64,000 bases of DNA from Xiphophorus maculatus (taxonomy: Eukaryota > Chordata > Actinopteri > Cyprinodontiformes > Poeciliidae): NCBI RefSeq assembly GCF_002775205.1, contig NC_036458.1, positions 124,001 through 188,000 on the forward strand, in the 5' to 3' direction. Position 1 is the first letter of the stretch. Each line of letters starts with the position of its first letter. The notes beneath the pieces were generated by a model, which had not been told where the DNA came from, ran no database searches, and saw nothing but the letters and a program-made list of their open reading frames with translations. Below are positions 23,832-34,990 of this stretch, one piece after another. Both the position numbers and the translations under genes were made by a program.

Positions 23832-23989
23832 CCCTAGACTATTTCTTAGTACAGTGATAGATTCATACAGTTTAACAAAAAGGCCACTTTACTGACTAAT
23901 AGTAGAAAGGAAATGTTCTCTTTGAATTTGGGGCTTAAATTTTATTGGGAAACCAACGGGAGTGACGACCACACACGCAAAAACTCAGT

Positions 23990-24168
23990 TTCCCATGATT
24001 CTTTGTCGTCCGGCTTCAGGAGAAGGTAGATGGCGGCGACTAATAGAGCAGGGCTCCTCCGCTTTTGATACATTAGCAATTAAAACTTTGATCATTTGGT
24101 TGATTTAATGGTTCAGGTGGATGAACGACGGAGGATTCGCCGTCAGACTAAAGACTATTCGAGTCAAG
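23990..24168 (+). promoter_or_regulatory. scaf1: candidate scaf1 promoter and first exon
   Basis: A CpG-richer patch contains a YY1-like AGATGGCGGC near 24029, typical of housekeeping promoters. A possible first exon ends CGAGTCAAG before GTAGC at 24169. It lies upstream of the scaf1 coding body on the same strand with no other gene between. An ATG at 24110 opens a 19-codon frame reaching the donor, but it does not resemble the known SCAF1 N-terminus, so I treat it as untranslated or unproven. Confidence 0.4.
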
Positions 24169-24604
24169 GTAGCATGTTAGCACACAGCCATTCTCACTAC
24201 ATGGGCTTGTCAGGGTAAAGCGGTTACCCAGCTAGCTCAATGTTTTCATATTCTGAATTGTTTTACTGGAGCTAATCAGTTAACCACGAAGTCATTTTTT
24301 TCAGTAGGAATAGATTTGTATTTTCTAGATGTATGCGACATTTAACTATGAAAATGAATAGGCCGGCAACCAGCGGCGTCAGCAGTGATGCTAACAGCGG
24401 TGTCTGTATTGCTAAATGCTAGATGTTCCCTAGCCCCAATAGTAAAAGTAATGATCCCGTCACGGAGCTTGATAAATACCGTAATTAATGCAAATTAGAA
24501 GGAATGTGACACAACGTTCTTAAATGTTTTGCCAATAAAAATGACAACTGATTGGTGTATTTGTATAACGCCCCCTCCCCTCCTGAGCTAATACTTTAAG
24601 GCAG

Positions 24605-24800
24605 TGTTTTTCAATTCTGGTCCTCATGGACCAATTCTCTGCATATTTTTGATGTTTCCCTTCTGCCACACACCTAACTTGAATAACGGGGCGATTAACG
24701 GCATCTGTAGCACTTGATGGCATACAGAGGAGGTCGTGCAATCACTCGAATCTGGTGTTCTGGGACAGAGACGCATCTAAATATGTAGGACAGTGGTCCC
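24605..24800. mobile_element. degenerate hAT-type MITE
   Basis: The left end CAGTGTTTTTCAATTCTGGT then CCTCATGGACC, and a right end whose complement reads CCAGGGACCACTGTCCTACA, have the look of the same superfamily as the element at 25025. No clear target duplication. Confidence 0.45.
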
Positions 24801-25024
24801 TGGGAAAATTATCTTTCACTGAAAGTCCACCTGCACTTCTTTTGGGCTTCCTGTACCAGTTTTGAACGTCTGTAAACGGAATATCTTCTGATGCCTCTTT
24901 GTAAAACCCACTCAGGTTCACTCAGCTTGGTTGGAGAACATCTGAAAAAATCAGTTTAAGTCTTATTTTTAATTCTCAGTTTGTTTTAGGACTGGATAAT
25001 TCCTCTCTATGCTGTGATCTAAAC

Positions 25025-25972
25025 AATGTTTCCCAACCCTGGTCCTCAAGGCACCTGTCCTTGCATGTTTTAGGTGTTTTTTGTTTGTTTGTCTTTTCTT
25101 TATTTCTTTTGTTCTTTCTTTCTCTTTTTCTTTTGGCAGTTGGCAAACAGCTTAAGGTGCATTACTGGCACCTTCCAGAATGGAGTATGGTTGAAATCTT
25201 TTATTATAAGAAGAAATATATTCTTCCCAAAATACCTGCTCTTCTTCAAAAAACTAAAAAGGCTGCTAGAAACTACATACCTAGATGATCTTTGAAATTA
25301 TTCAATTACATGTAATTTACTTTTATTCTTATTTAATTTTTCAATTAATACTTTTCTTTCTTAAACATATGTATCACATTCCAAAGAAATATATTGTACT
25401 GTTTCTATTTGTCCACAATAATTAAAACCTGATTATTTTAAGAGTACTGTTTAATCCTGTATGACCAAATGTCATCCTCAATATAATATCTTCTTTTTTA
25501 AATTCTATTACATTTACTAAATTCTCTTTTGACACTATAATAAAATCTAAAATTTTCTTCTCTATCCCATTATTCTTGCCATTTTTTCTTAATGTACAAT
25601 TTTTATTTATTTTGACATTCAAATCAACAATAATCTTTTTTTGCATCACTTTTAGCAAAACTGTCTGGCTACTCATTTCCTACTATTACAATATAGGCAG
25701 GAAGACTAGCTTGACCTCTGATCTGCAATTTTTTATCCTGAATGTTACTTGTATCCAATATAATATCTTGTCATGATTCTGAATTTACCTTCAGAATACT
25801 TATTAATACGCTACTTGAGTGTAGTTGTGTTCTTCGGCTCAACAGATTTCAACTTATTACTGATTAACAGATGTTTGCTAAACTATAGTCATCTGAATCC
25901 GGGATATTAAGCATGGAAACACCTAAAACATGCAGGGCAGTGTGCTTTGAGGACCAGGGCTAGGAAACACTA
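25025..25972. mobile_element. 948-bp hAT-type non-autonomous element
   Basis: Terminal repeats of about 55 bp: AATGTTTCCCAACCCTGGTC on the left, and the complement of the right end reads TAGTGTTTCCTAGCCCTGGT. Both run into CATGTTTTAGGTGTTT. Flanking octamers ATCTAAAC (25017-25024) and GTCTAAAC (25973-25980) match 7 of 8. The interior is AT-rich without a transposase. Confidence 0.85.
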
Positions 25973-26050
25973 GTCTAAACCATTCCAATGTAGGAATGGT
26001 GGTATTTTTGGAGGGTTGTGCTGCTGGAAAGTAAACAAGGATTGCTCACT

Positions 26051-26099
26051 TGAGGACAAGGAAGTTAGTCATCTATGTTGACTAACCTCCTTGTCCTCA
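26051..26099. repeat. inverted repeat, 21-bp arms, 7-bp loop
   Basis: TGAGGACAAGGAAGTTAGTC plus A at 26051-26071 pairs with 26079-26099, one mismatch. Confidence 0.95.
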
Positions 26100-26560
26100 G
26101 TGAAGAAAAAATCCCCACAGCATGATCCTGCCACCAGCACCATGTATTAGAGTGAGGATGTAGTGTTTTAGGGTGATATGCAGTGAGAATTTTCTGGCAC
26201 ATACACAGTTAACCCAAAAAATTATTTATAACCTTTGTAAATTTAGATTTAAAATTACCTTTTTGAAAATATGAAGTTTGCTTCTAATGAGTCTGGCATC
26301 ACTCAAAAGATAAAATAATGGACTATTCATTGTTTTAAAAAATGCTTTTATACAAAATTCAACTTGTCGTCCTCTTATCAATTGGAAAACCACAGCGCTC
26401 AAATCCTCCTTATGATTGCTGATCAGATTTTTGCATATTTCCACTGGTACTTAAGTCTTCGAGGAAGGCCTCCTTGCCATCACTCTAATCTATACCCCAA
26501 ATTTATGCCAGGACTCTGGCTGGGCCACTTCAAGACTTCAATATTACTTCCAGTTTGAAG
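26100..26560 (-). mobile_element. Tc1-like transposon remnant
   Basis: CCCCACAGCATGATCCTGCC at 26114 is the complement of the conserved transposase segment that encodes the ...GGSIMLWG... region in Tc1 elements. The downstream text is eroded. Confidence 0.45.
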
Positions 26561-27244
26561 AAAACATTTTTGTTAAATTAAAAGTTGACTTTGAAGCAGC
26601 TGTGTGTAACTTTTATTTAAAAAATATGTTATTTGCATATTTATTGAACCTGTTAGTGTTGTGACAGTATGATCTATGAAAAAATTGAGCTCCTCTGACT
26701 TCTTCCTGTGGTCCTGTTGTCATCTGAACAAATGCACTGCTTTGTTAGAAACAATCAGAGTCAGCAGGAGGGTCTTAGCACTGTCAACCAACTTCTGCTC
26801 AACCTTTCCCTTTCTCTCTGATATGCTACAGCTGGTTCACTACAACTGAGGCTGCCATGAATGCTCAGTCTAGTTAGCATGGCCACCGATGACGGCGGAT
26901 AAACAATTTTCCTGGAACGGTAAGTTGCTTCTCCTCTATTAACACATTTATCAGTGAGAACATGAGGTTGATCAACAGCACTAAGACACTCTTCCTGGCT
27001 CTGGAAGTGTTTGCCTGGGAGAGGTGCATTTCTTCAGATGGTAATAGTAGCTCTTTGGAGAGCAATAACTTTCAGTGACCCTATTTTAAGTGTTATGAAT
27101 GCTTTTCATGCTAATATAAAGTGGAAGCCTTGCTTAAAGAACACCATCCTCAGGGTCAAGAATAGTGGTGGAAACAATGCTTCGGGTGTGTGTTTTTTAA
27201 CCGACAGGATTAGCTGCTTTAGAGAAAACGGCATCATAAAGAAG

Positions 27245-27850
27245 GATTATAATCAAGATTGCCTGCAATAACATCAAGAAATCTACAGAGACTTGGTCTT
27301 GAACAGTATTATTGGCTTCAGTGTCACAGTGACTCAAAACACAACTAAAGCATTAAAGAAATGGTCAACCAATAACAACAACATAACATTTTGAAGTGAC
27401 CCAGACAGAACCCTGACTTAAATCTGATATTTAAGTCAGATGAGTGGAGACAAGTTTATCAACAGTTTTGCAGAAATAAACTATATGAAGTAACTTCAGT
27501 TTGTTGCATTGGATTCTATTTAGTGTTGCTTTTGAACCATAATAAATGAAACACTGACCAACATGTTTGTTGTTTAATGACAGCCTTGGCAGAATGTAAT
27601 GTTTCAATTGTTGACTGTGTGTTCTATGACTTTGTATTTGTGTGCTTTTATTATGTAAAGCACTTTGAACTACCTTTTTGCTGAATTGTGCTTTACAAAT
27701 AATCTTGATTGATTTATTTATGGGTATCAGCGTAAGGGAGCAGAATACAATTGCACATCACAATTGTCAGCTTTTTTAAGACTATCTTTCTGTTCCACTT
27801 CACAATTATGCGAAGTGTGAAAAAGTTTAAATACTTCTGCAAAGCACAAA
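27245..27850 (+). mobile_element. Tc1-like transposon 3' remnant
   Basis: 27345-27425 preserves the plus-strand stretch around CATTAAAGAAATGGTCAACC and GACCCAGACAGAACCCTGAC, matching the ...W..QSPDLN... part of Tc1 transposases. 27790-27850 looks like the terminal repeat (CACTTCACAATTATG, then AAATACTTCTGCAAAGCAC). A short inverted repeat at 27413-27439 disrupts it. Confidence 0.55.
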
Positions 27851-27958
27851 GATTATTATGTTATTTAAGTGTCACATCTGCTCTCTGCTAGGTTTTTGCC
27901 TGGACCTTTTATGCTGTGTGGCCTTGGCTGACCTTTATACTACCGGGTTTCCCAACCC

Positions 27959-30900
27959 ATGGACTCGACTTCAGCATCAGACTTCAAAAGGAGGTCATCA
28001 CCCTCCTCTTCCCCAGTTGAGGTTGGAGAAACCGCCAGGAGCCCTCCTCCCTGCTCAGCCTTTTCGTCTCCGTCACCTCCTTCTTCTGAGCCGTCTTCAC
28101 CGTTGTCTTCACCATTATCTTCATCGCCCTCTCTTTGTGTCAATACCTCAGTGTATAAAAATAATGTAACACATTTGAGTGAGGTGGCCAGGGTTTCTTC
28201 TACTTCCACACAACCTCTTGCCACATCTATGTCCAATAACGCCTCAGTACAGCGCTTTCCTCACATGGCAATGCAGGCGAGCAATAGCTGTGAAGAAGAT
28301 GATGGGAAAAGAGGGATATACAATCCTTACAGTCCAACTGATGTAGAGAAAGAGAGAAATCTGATGGGGGAGGAGAGGCATGGGGAGAAATATGACCCTT
28401 TTGATCCAACTGGCTCTCCACAGTCAAATGTGGATGATGGGCTTGACAGAGATGAGGTCTTAGAGAAAATTGCTGAAATAAATGATAAGAAAGATGAAGA
28501 ACCTCCAGATTCCACAGAGATTTTGATGAATCCACTGAGCCCCAGTCTGACCAGCCAACAGCATCTGAGGAGGAGAGTGAAAAGTAGCAGCTTCAAAGCC
28601 CGGGGGCAAAGAGAAGGCATTGACTCAGAGCATTCTGAGATAGAGGAGGGAGAGATAGTTGGAGTTGCTGACAGAGATGGAGCTAAAAAGAGGCCCTCAG
28701 AGGAACCCCTTCCTCTGAATTCTCCCAATATTTCATTCTTTGGTTCGAAACCAGAGCGCATTTTGCGTGTGCTGGATGGAGATGGGTTTGTGTCTGTGTG
28801 TACAGAGGGAAACTGGGAAGATGACAGGGAGCTTGAAGATGAGCCTGCTATCGCAGTGGAGGATTTGAGAAGGAAGTTGGTCAGCAGGAGGAAGGAAAGA
28901 TATCTGTCCTTTCCTGCCTCTTCCCCTCTGTCTTCTCAGCCACCACTGCCTCCTTCCCTTCCTCAAGCTTCCATGTCTGCCTCTCCTGCCACGCCCCCGG
29001 TAGAGCAAACAAGCAAGAATCGCAAGTGCTCCAAAAGTTCTAATGATCGCGACAGGCAAAAAAGCAAAGAAAGAAAGCCAGCGGAAAAGGTGGTCAAAAG
29101 GAAAAAAAGGAAGAAGGGAAAAGAGGAGGGTTGCGAGAAGAGCAAAGAGAAAGAACGAGGACAAAAGGATTTAAAGGAGGTTAAAACAAGGGGGAGCAGT
29201 AGAAGCAGTAGTCAGAAAGGAAAGAAGAGGCGACATGGCAGCCCTGCAGTCTCCCATCACTCTTCAAGAAAAGAGATGCATTCTCGACGCTCTTTTTCAA
29301 GTCTGTCTGAAGAAAGACACAGGGAACGGGAAAAAGAGAAAGACAGGGGCAGAAAAATTCATCGAGACAGAGAAAGGGATAGAGGCAGAGATAAGGACAG
29401 AGACAGGCATCATAATCACAGCAACAGTCACCGGAAAGATGAGAGAGTACGAGATTCTAATTCTAGAAAGAGGGAAAGGGAAAAGAAGGGCAAACTGCAC
29501 TCAAGCAGCAGAGAGCGGGGCCTTCCAAAGAAGCATAAGAGCAGTAGGGAGGAGAGGGAAAGTAATAGAGACAGGCAGCATGAAAGGGAACATCGACGGG
29601 ATGGTCGCCCTGTTGTCCCGCCATCAATTCAAGACCTCAATGGTTCTGACCTCTTTGCTATTAAACGAACCATTACAGTGACAACCACCACTACCACCAC
29701 CACAGTCCCAGGCTCGCCAAGACTTGCAGCAGCGTCTCCTTGCCGTCCCACGGAGGAGAGGAAAAGAAGAAAATGGCAATCAAATGAAGACACAGAGGAA
29801 CGGGAAGGTGTTTGTGGCCGCTCACGGTCATGCTCCCCACCAAGGTATCATGGCTATGAGTCAGATCACTACTCTGACAAATTGGAAATTGATATGTTGT
29901 CTTTAGATGGAGAAGCTTTGGACTCAGATTACCCATCTTTGGAGGATACACCTCCTGCTGCTCTGCCTTTAGAACCACCCATCCCAAGCCCTAAAGCAAA
30001 ACCTTCTCCTAAAGCCAGACAAAGTCATTCAAAAAAGAAGTCTCACACAATAAAGAAGTTAGATTCCCCTTCCTCTTCTAATAAAACAACAGGGAAATGC
30101 CTGTCCTCACTGACAGTGACTTCAGGTCCTACCTCCATCACTCCTGGTCTCACATCAGCAAAGAGAGCCAGAAAAGTAGGGAAGGATAAAGTACGGGACA
30201 AAAGCAGCAGAAAAGATTTAATAAGTTCTGGGAAATCCAAGAAAGAGAGCAGCAGCAGTCGGAAAGGCAAACTTCAGTCCAAAGTGTCGGTCTTGGTGCG
30301 AGAGGGAGTGAGCAGTACCACTGGAGCTTCTGTTGGTTCTGGAAAATTAAGCATGGATCTCTTGGGCCCAGGGGGTACAGGAGCGGGAGCAGGGGGTTCA
30401 GTGGTTGGAGGCTCTATTGCCGTAGTCTTTTGTAGAGACAATGAAAGCAGGTCTCCATTCCTGAAGCCTTGCTCAGAGCCCCTGTCATTAGGTGGCCGAG
30501 GTAAAGATCTAGCTGGTATGGGAAAACGAAGCAGCCTGTCGGGGCCGCCATCATCCTTAGCCAGCCCTGCTGGACTGAAATCCAAAAAAACAAAACCAAG
30601 CTCCATCACATCTACTTCTTCTTCTGCATCCTCCCCCTCATCATCTCTGGCAACCAAGCGTCGCCGCCGCTTAGCTAAGAAAAACAGTAAAAAAGCTGGA
30701 ACAGCTGGTATGGTTGCTGGTGAAAGGAACCAAAAAAAATCCACATTAGAAGGCTGGACTGTATCCTCCTTTGATGCTCCATCAGCTGTTGGAGAGGGGA
30801 GTAAATTAGTTGGTCCACATACAGGTCAAACTGGCCCTCCGCCTTGCTCCTCATCCTCCTCTTCTACATCCTCCTCCACCAGTGTTCTCCCACCCTCCTC

Positions 30901-31370
30901 CTCTCCACCACACACACCGCCTCCATCGAATGCTCCCTTGCGGGACACCAGAGAGTCTTCTCCTGACTCTCAAACTGTGGACAGTAGTTGTAAGACACCA
31001 GAGCCCGCTTTTCTAGTTGAGGACTGCCCAAATCAGAATAGCCCTTCTCCCCCAGCTTTAAGTCCATCGAGCCTGTCTACTTCCCAGGGAGCTGGTCTTG
31101 GAAGTACCCTGTCAACACAGACTGTAAAGCCTCCCCCTCCAGAAGACGTGTCAAAATCTTTGACCTCGCCTCCTTGCTCATCTTCATCAGCAGGCCTCAC
31201 CTCCCTTTCGCTGTCGCTCTCTTCCACTGACCCCTCCTCTTCGTCCTCAGTATCCTCCTCTTCTGCCAGTAAGCTGCCACCACCACCTCCTCCACCTCCA
31301 CCAGCAGCAACTACTCTGCCCTGGAGTCTTCAGACAGGAGTGGACTGTACAACTGGAGGTGTTTTAGCAT
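27959..31370 (+). CDS. scaf1: SCAF1 (SR-related CTD-associated factor 1), giant central exon
   Basis: One open frame of 1,137 codons, ending GTTTTAGCAT before a GTAAGT donor. Landmarks matching vertebrate SCAF1, with approximate residues counted from the ATG at 27959: KYDPFDPTG (about 142), SEIEEGEIVG (about 225), EDLRRKLVSRRKERY (about 302), lysine/arginine-serine-rich blocks (about 360-545), PPSIQDLNGSDLFAIKRTIT (about 553), KLQSKVSVLVREGVSST (about 771), SRSPFLKP (about 829), DSQTVDSSCKTPE (about 1002) and WSLQTGVDCTTGGVLA (about 1121). The protein is a nuclear SR-like factor reported to bind the phosphorylated RNA polymerase II tail. The ATG is provisional: an in-frame TGA lies about 30 bases upstream, so either translation starts here or an acceptor lies just inside. 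With the downstream exons it totals 1,362 residues, close to the human length of about 1,300. Confidence 0.93.
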
Positions 31371-31861
31371 GTAAGTTTGTACTCCTACCTGAGCAGAACC
31401 TTGCCATGCTCTTCTGGATTATTCAGAAACATGAATCTTGAACATTTGAATGCCATTGTAAATGGTATGTTCTTATATGTAGATTATCTACTCCAAAGTA
31501 CTTTACACTTCTACACTACATTACCCATTCACACACTGAGCTACGTTCTAGCACAACTGCCCTGGGAAAGATTGCCCCACAATCTGCACCCTACGACCAC
31601 CACCAACAGCAAGCAAGGCGAGTAAAGTGTCTTGCCGAAGGACACGACGACTCAGACAGAGAGGGCGTATGTTCGAACCAGGATAATACCAGTTACAACT
31701 CCTACCTCCTTAGCCACCATCGCCCAATGATCATAATTCATAGAAGTGTTGTTAGAGTTCACAATTATAAACACTTAGCTTCTAAACATTATATTTCTGT
31801 TATGTTTCTATGTGAATATTTGGGAATACATGCTCACCTGTGTAAATTATTATTCTGTCAG
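31371..31861 (+). other. scaf1 intron
   Basis: GT-AG intron, phase 1, 491 bp. Nothing else recognised. Confidence 0.85.
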
Positions 31862-31944
31862 TGACGGCTCTACTCTTCAAAATGGAGGAGGCCAATATTG
31901 CCAGCAGGGCGAAAGCACAGGAGTTCATTCAAGCAACCAGTCAG
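31862..31944 (+). CDS. scaf1: SCAF1, exon encoding [20 protein letters not shown]
   Basis: Acceptor CTGTCAG, donor GTGAGT. The first two bases complete a leucine codon, then [20 protein letters not shown] and FIQATSQ. This segment is almost identical to mammalian SCAF1. Confidence 0.93.
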
Positions 31945-32168
31945 GTGAGTGAGAAAGGCTGTTGCTGTTCAGTCGTTTTTTATAAACTTTATAAAGCAAT
32001 ATACAATATAAAAATGTGATTATTCAACAAAATCAGAAAAACATTACATTTAAGATGTTGGCAAAAAATTAGCCTAGGAAAAGTTTTAAAAATGAACCAT
32101 CTACAGCTACTCTTACTTTCAATTCAAGTAACCTCTAATTGTTCATTGATTTGGTTTTGCACATGCAG

Positions 32169-32474
32169 ATTCTGTCCCATTCCAACCAGAACCAATCCCA
32201 GCATCACGTTCCTCCTTCCTCAACTTCCTCGTCCGCCCAAATCCCTCCACCTCCCACCGTGCCTCCACCAGCAGGTCTGAGCCCAGCCCAATTCATCCTC
32301 CACAGCTCTCTCCCTTTGGTGGGATGCACCAAAACGCCCCCATCTCACCTGCACCCCTCCCTAGGAGGTGGATGTGCACAGACCCCACCGCCGATGCTAC
32401 CTGTGGGGCTGTCAGGAGTGACAGGGAGCTCTGGTGAAGCCAGATGGGAAAATGAGAACAAAGATTCAGATAAG
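32169..32474 (+). CDS. scaf1: SCAF1, proline/serine-rich exon
   Basis: Acceptor CACATGCAG, donor AAGGTACGA, 102 codons in phase 0. Begins ILSHSNQNQSQ, continues through a proline-rich stretch with FILHSSLPLVGC, and ends NKDSDK. Continuous with the flanking exons. Confidence 0.9.
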
Positions 32475-33065
32475 GTACGACTAAGAAGTTTTATACAGTG
32501 GCCTGTAGTTATACTGACAGTATTAATAAAAAGAATAAAAACAGAAAAGTATAACATGATACAATTGTTTTAATTTCGAACAGGAATGCCATGATTATTC
32601 CTACAGCTGAGAGAAGCTAATATGTTGATTGTTAATGTTATGGTTAGATCTACAGCATTTATTTATGTATTAATTTCACCATTGATCATTCCCATGATGA
32701 GTAGACGCAAACTTCTGATCACTAAAGCTTAAGCACAATGCAGAGGAAATAGGGTTGATAATCTTTAGGATTTGGATTTGATTGCAATTCAAAAGGCTAT
32801 GATGTAATTATAAATAAATTTGATGATGTAACTCCTTTACTGCTCTTGTTTGTACTGTACAACATTCTGGCAAAGAAAGCACCATCATGGTGAAACATTC
32901 TGCAGGAGCAGCTTTTTATAAAATCCATGTTAAAAGTATTTACATGCATTATATTTTAATTTGGATACATTTGGTTTCGCTGTATATCATGTGGATTGCC
33001 ATTTCAGTACAGAATCCTGGATGTAAGATGTAGAGTGGAATTGTGATGAAAACATATCTCTAGAG

Positions 33066-33113
33066 CAGGGGTGGGCAATCCTGGCCCTCAAGGCCTGGAG
33101 TTACCCACCCCTG
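33066..33113. mobile_element. 48-bp micro-MITE of hAT type
   Basis: Starts CAGGGGTGGG and ends CCCACCCCTG, with near-matching 8-bp flanks CTCTAGAG (33058-33065) and CTCTAGAC (33114-33121). The terminal sequence is the same type as the larger hAT elements in this window. Almost nothing but the two ends remains. Confidence 0.7.
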
Positions 33114-33579
33114 CTCTAGACCATATTTTGACAAGACCAAACTATTCCTACAGATTCCACAAATGATTCCATTAGATAAACTAAGAGAGATAATCAAATA
33201 ATTAAACTTGTTTAAGCCAAAGATGAATGTATCATCCTGAACCATTACAAACAAACCTAAGTCCAGATGTGAGCATAATACCAAGGTATTTTAGACTTAA
33301 AGTCCTTTAGTAATCACTCCACCATAATGATTATCTACCTAACAAGACACACAAATACAGAATTTGGATTGGAAAATGAATATTCAGGTTTTCCTTAGCT
33401 AATAAATATCTCACCTTATTCTTTGTCTAGAAAGGCAAACCTTCTGTTTACATTCATAAGAAAGCTTTCTAAATGCCTGACTTAACTGTTTGAAAAGTTT
33501 GAAAGGATTCATGAGGGAGTTCCTTCAGAGGACATCTAAGCCAAGAGACATAAAATAGATAAATCACAAAGAGGGAAAA

Positions 33580-34078
33580 TTAGGGTGTGCTCTAATTACA
33601 GAGGGGTCATACTCTTAAGCCTCCCTGGCAAGGTCTATTCAGGACTCTTAGAGAGGAGGGTCTGTCGAACCTCTGATTCAGGAAGAGCAGTGTGGGTTTC
33701 GTCCGGGTCGTTGGACACTGGACCAGCTCTACACCCTCAGCAGGATCCTGAAGGGTGTGTGGGAGTTTGCCCAACTCGTCTACATGTGTTTTGTGGACTT
33801 GGAGAAGGCGTTCGATTGTGTCCCTCAGGGAGCACTGCGAGGGGTTCTCTAGGAGTATGGGGTACTGGGCCCTTTGATACGGGCTGTTAGGTCCTTGTAT
33901 AACCACATCTATGGTCATGAGCTTTGGGTCATGACTGAAAGAACGAGGTCACGGATACTGGCCGGAGGAACTGGCCTAAGTGGCTGGGGAGAGGGAGAGT
34001 GGCTGGGTCTCCCTTCTTAGGCTGCTACCCCCGCGACCTGACTCCAGATAAGCAGAAGAAGATGGATAGATGGATAGA
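33580..34078 (+). mobile_element. RTE/Rex3-like LINE fragment with 3' tail
   Basis: Shifting frames encode NYRGVILLSLPGKVYSGLLE, then LDQLYTLSRILKGVWEFAQL, VYMCFVDLEKAFDCVPQG and AVRSLYNH, a reverse transcriptase. The next 120 bp jump to the element's 3' end (GGCTGCTACCCCCGCGACC) and finish in a GATGGATA tail. There is an internal deletion between RT and tail. The clade name is tentative. Confidence 0.75.
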
Positions 34079-34089
34079 TTTCCTAAAAT

Positions 34090-34990
34090 CCTAAAAATAA
34101 AAAAATGGCGGTACCCCGTGTCCTATTTGTGAGTAGGGGGACCACTACCCCAGTCTGCCAATCCAGGAGACTTCCCCTGATGTCCATGTAATATTTCAGA
34201 GTAGCGTCATCCAACACAACCCTGCAAGATTCATAGCCTTAAGGAACTCCGGGTGAATGTCATCCACCCTCGGGGGGCCTTGCCATCGAGGAGCTCTTTG
34301 ACAACCTCAACGAGCTCATCCCCAGAGATTGGAAAGCCCGACCCAGAGTCCCCAGTCTCCACTTCCTCAATGGAAGGCATGTTGGTGGGATTGAGGAGGT
34401 CTTCAAAGTATTATGCCCACCGGCCCACAACGTCCCGAGTCGAGGTCAGCAGCACACCATCCCCACTATATATAAACAGTGTTGGTGCTGTACTGCTTCC
34501 CCCTTCTGTGATGGGGTAAGGGTTAGGGTTAGGGTTAGGGTTAGCCCTAACCCTACCCTGGTGGACCAGAATCACCTCAAAGCCGTGCGGAAGTCTTTCT
34601 CCATGGCCTCTCCGAAATCCTCCCACGCTTGAGTTTTTGCCTCACAACCATCCGAGCCGTTTGGACTGCCAGTAGCCATCAGCTGCTTCCGAAGTCCCGC
34701 AGGCCAAAGAAGCCCATAGGAGACTCTGCCAGATGTTCCCAGCAGACCCTCATAACATATTTGGGCCTGCCAGGTCTAACCGGCATCCTCCCCACCACTG
34801 GAGCCAACTCACCACCAGATAGTGGTCAGTGGACAGCTCCGCACCTCTCTTCTCCCAAGTGTCCTAGGCATGTGGTTGCTGATCCAACGAAATGACGTGG
34901 GATCTGCAACGAAATGACAAAATTGATCATCGATCTCCGGCCTCAGGTGTCCTGGTGCCAAGTGCACATAGGATGGACACCCTGCACAGA
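34090..34990 (-). mobile_element. opposite-strand LINE fragment of the same family
   Basis: The minus strand around 34140-34430 encodes FEDLLNPTNMPSIEEVETG, then FPISGDELVEVVKELLDGKA and RVDDIHPEF, the segment just upstream of the reverse transcriptase in this LINE family. It abuts the tail of the preceding plus-strand copy head to head. The telomere-like patch lies inside it. Confidence 0.7.
34515..34557. repeat. interstitial telomere-like repeat, head to head
   Basis: About four TTAGGG units run on the plus strand (34515-34543) and switch directly into CCCTAACCCTA at 34545-34555, making an inverted junction. Confidence 0.9.

Larger units (their letters stand above)
24169..27958 (+). other. 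scaf1 5' intron region
   Basis: AT-rich and repeat-laden. The N-terminal coding exons expected from mammalian SCAF1 (with a conserved DSFLAGL-type stretch) could not be found by eye. Contains hAT MITEs at 24609 and 25025, an inverted repeat at 26051-26099, and Tc1-like fragments at 26100-26560 and 27245-27850. Confidence 0.5.

Noticed and set aside
24110-24168. ATG at 24110 as the scaf1 start codon
   Set aside because: The frame MVQVDERRRIRRQTKDYSSQ reaches a donor but does not resemble the SCAF1 N-terminus known from mammals; left as a possible untranslated exon.
25061-25295. Hydrophobic ORFs resembling membrane peptides
   Set aside because: They start in a T-rich tract inside the hAT MITE at 25025-25972 and overlap in two frames; chance open frames.
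28227-31227. Multiple 60-156-codon ORFs on both strands across the scaf1 exon
   Set aside because: Composition shadows of the serine/lysine/proline-rich SCAF1 frame; none resembles a known protein.
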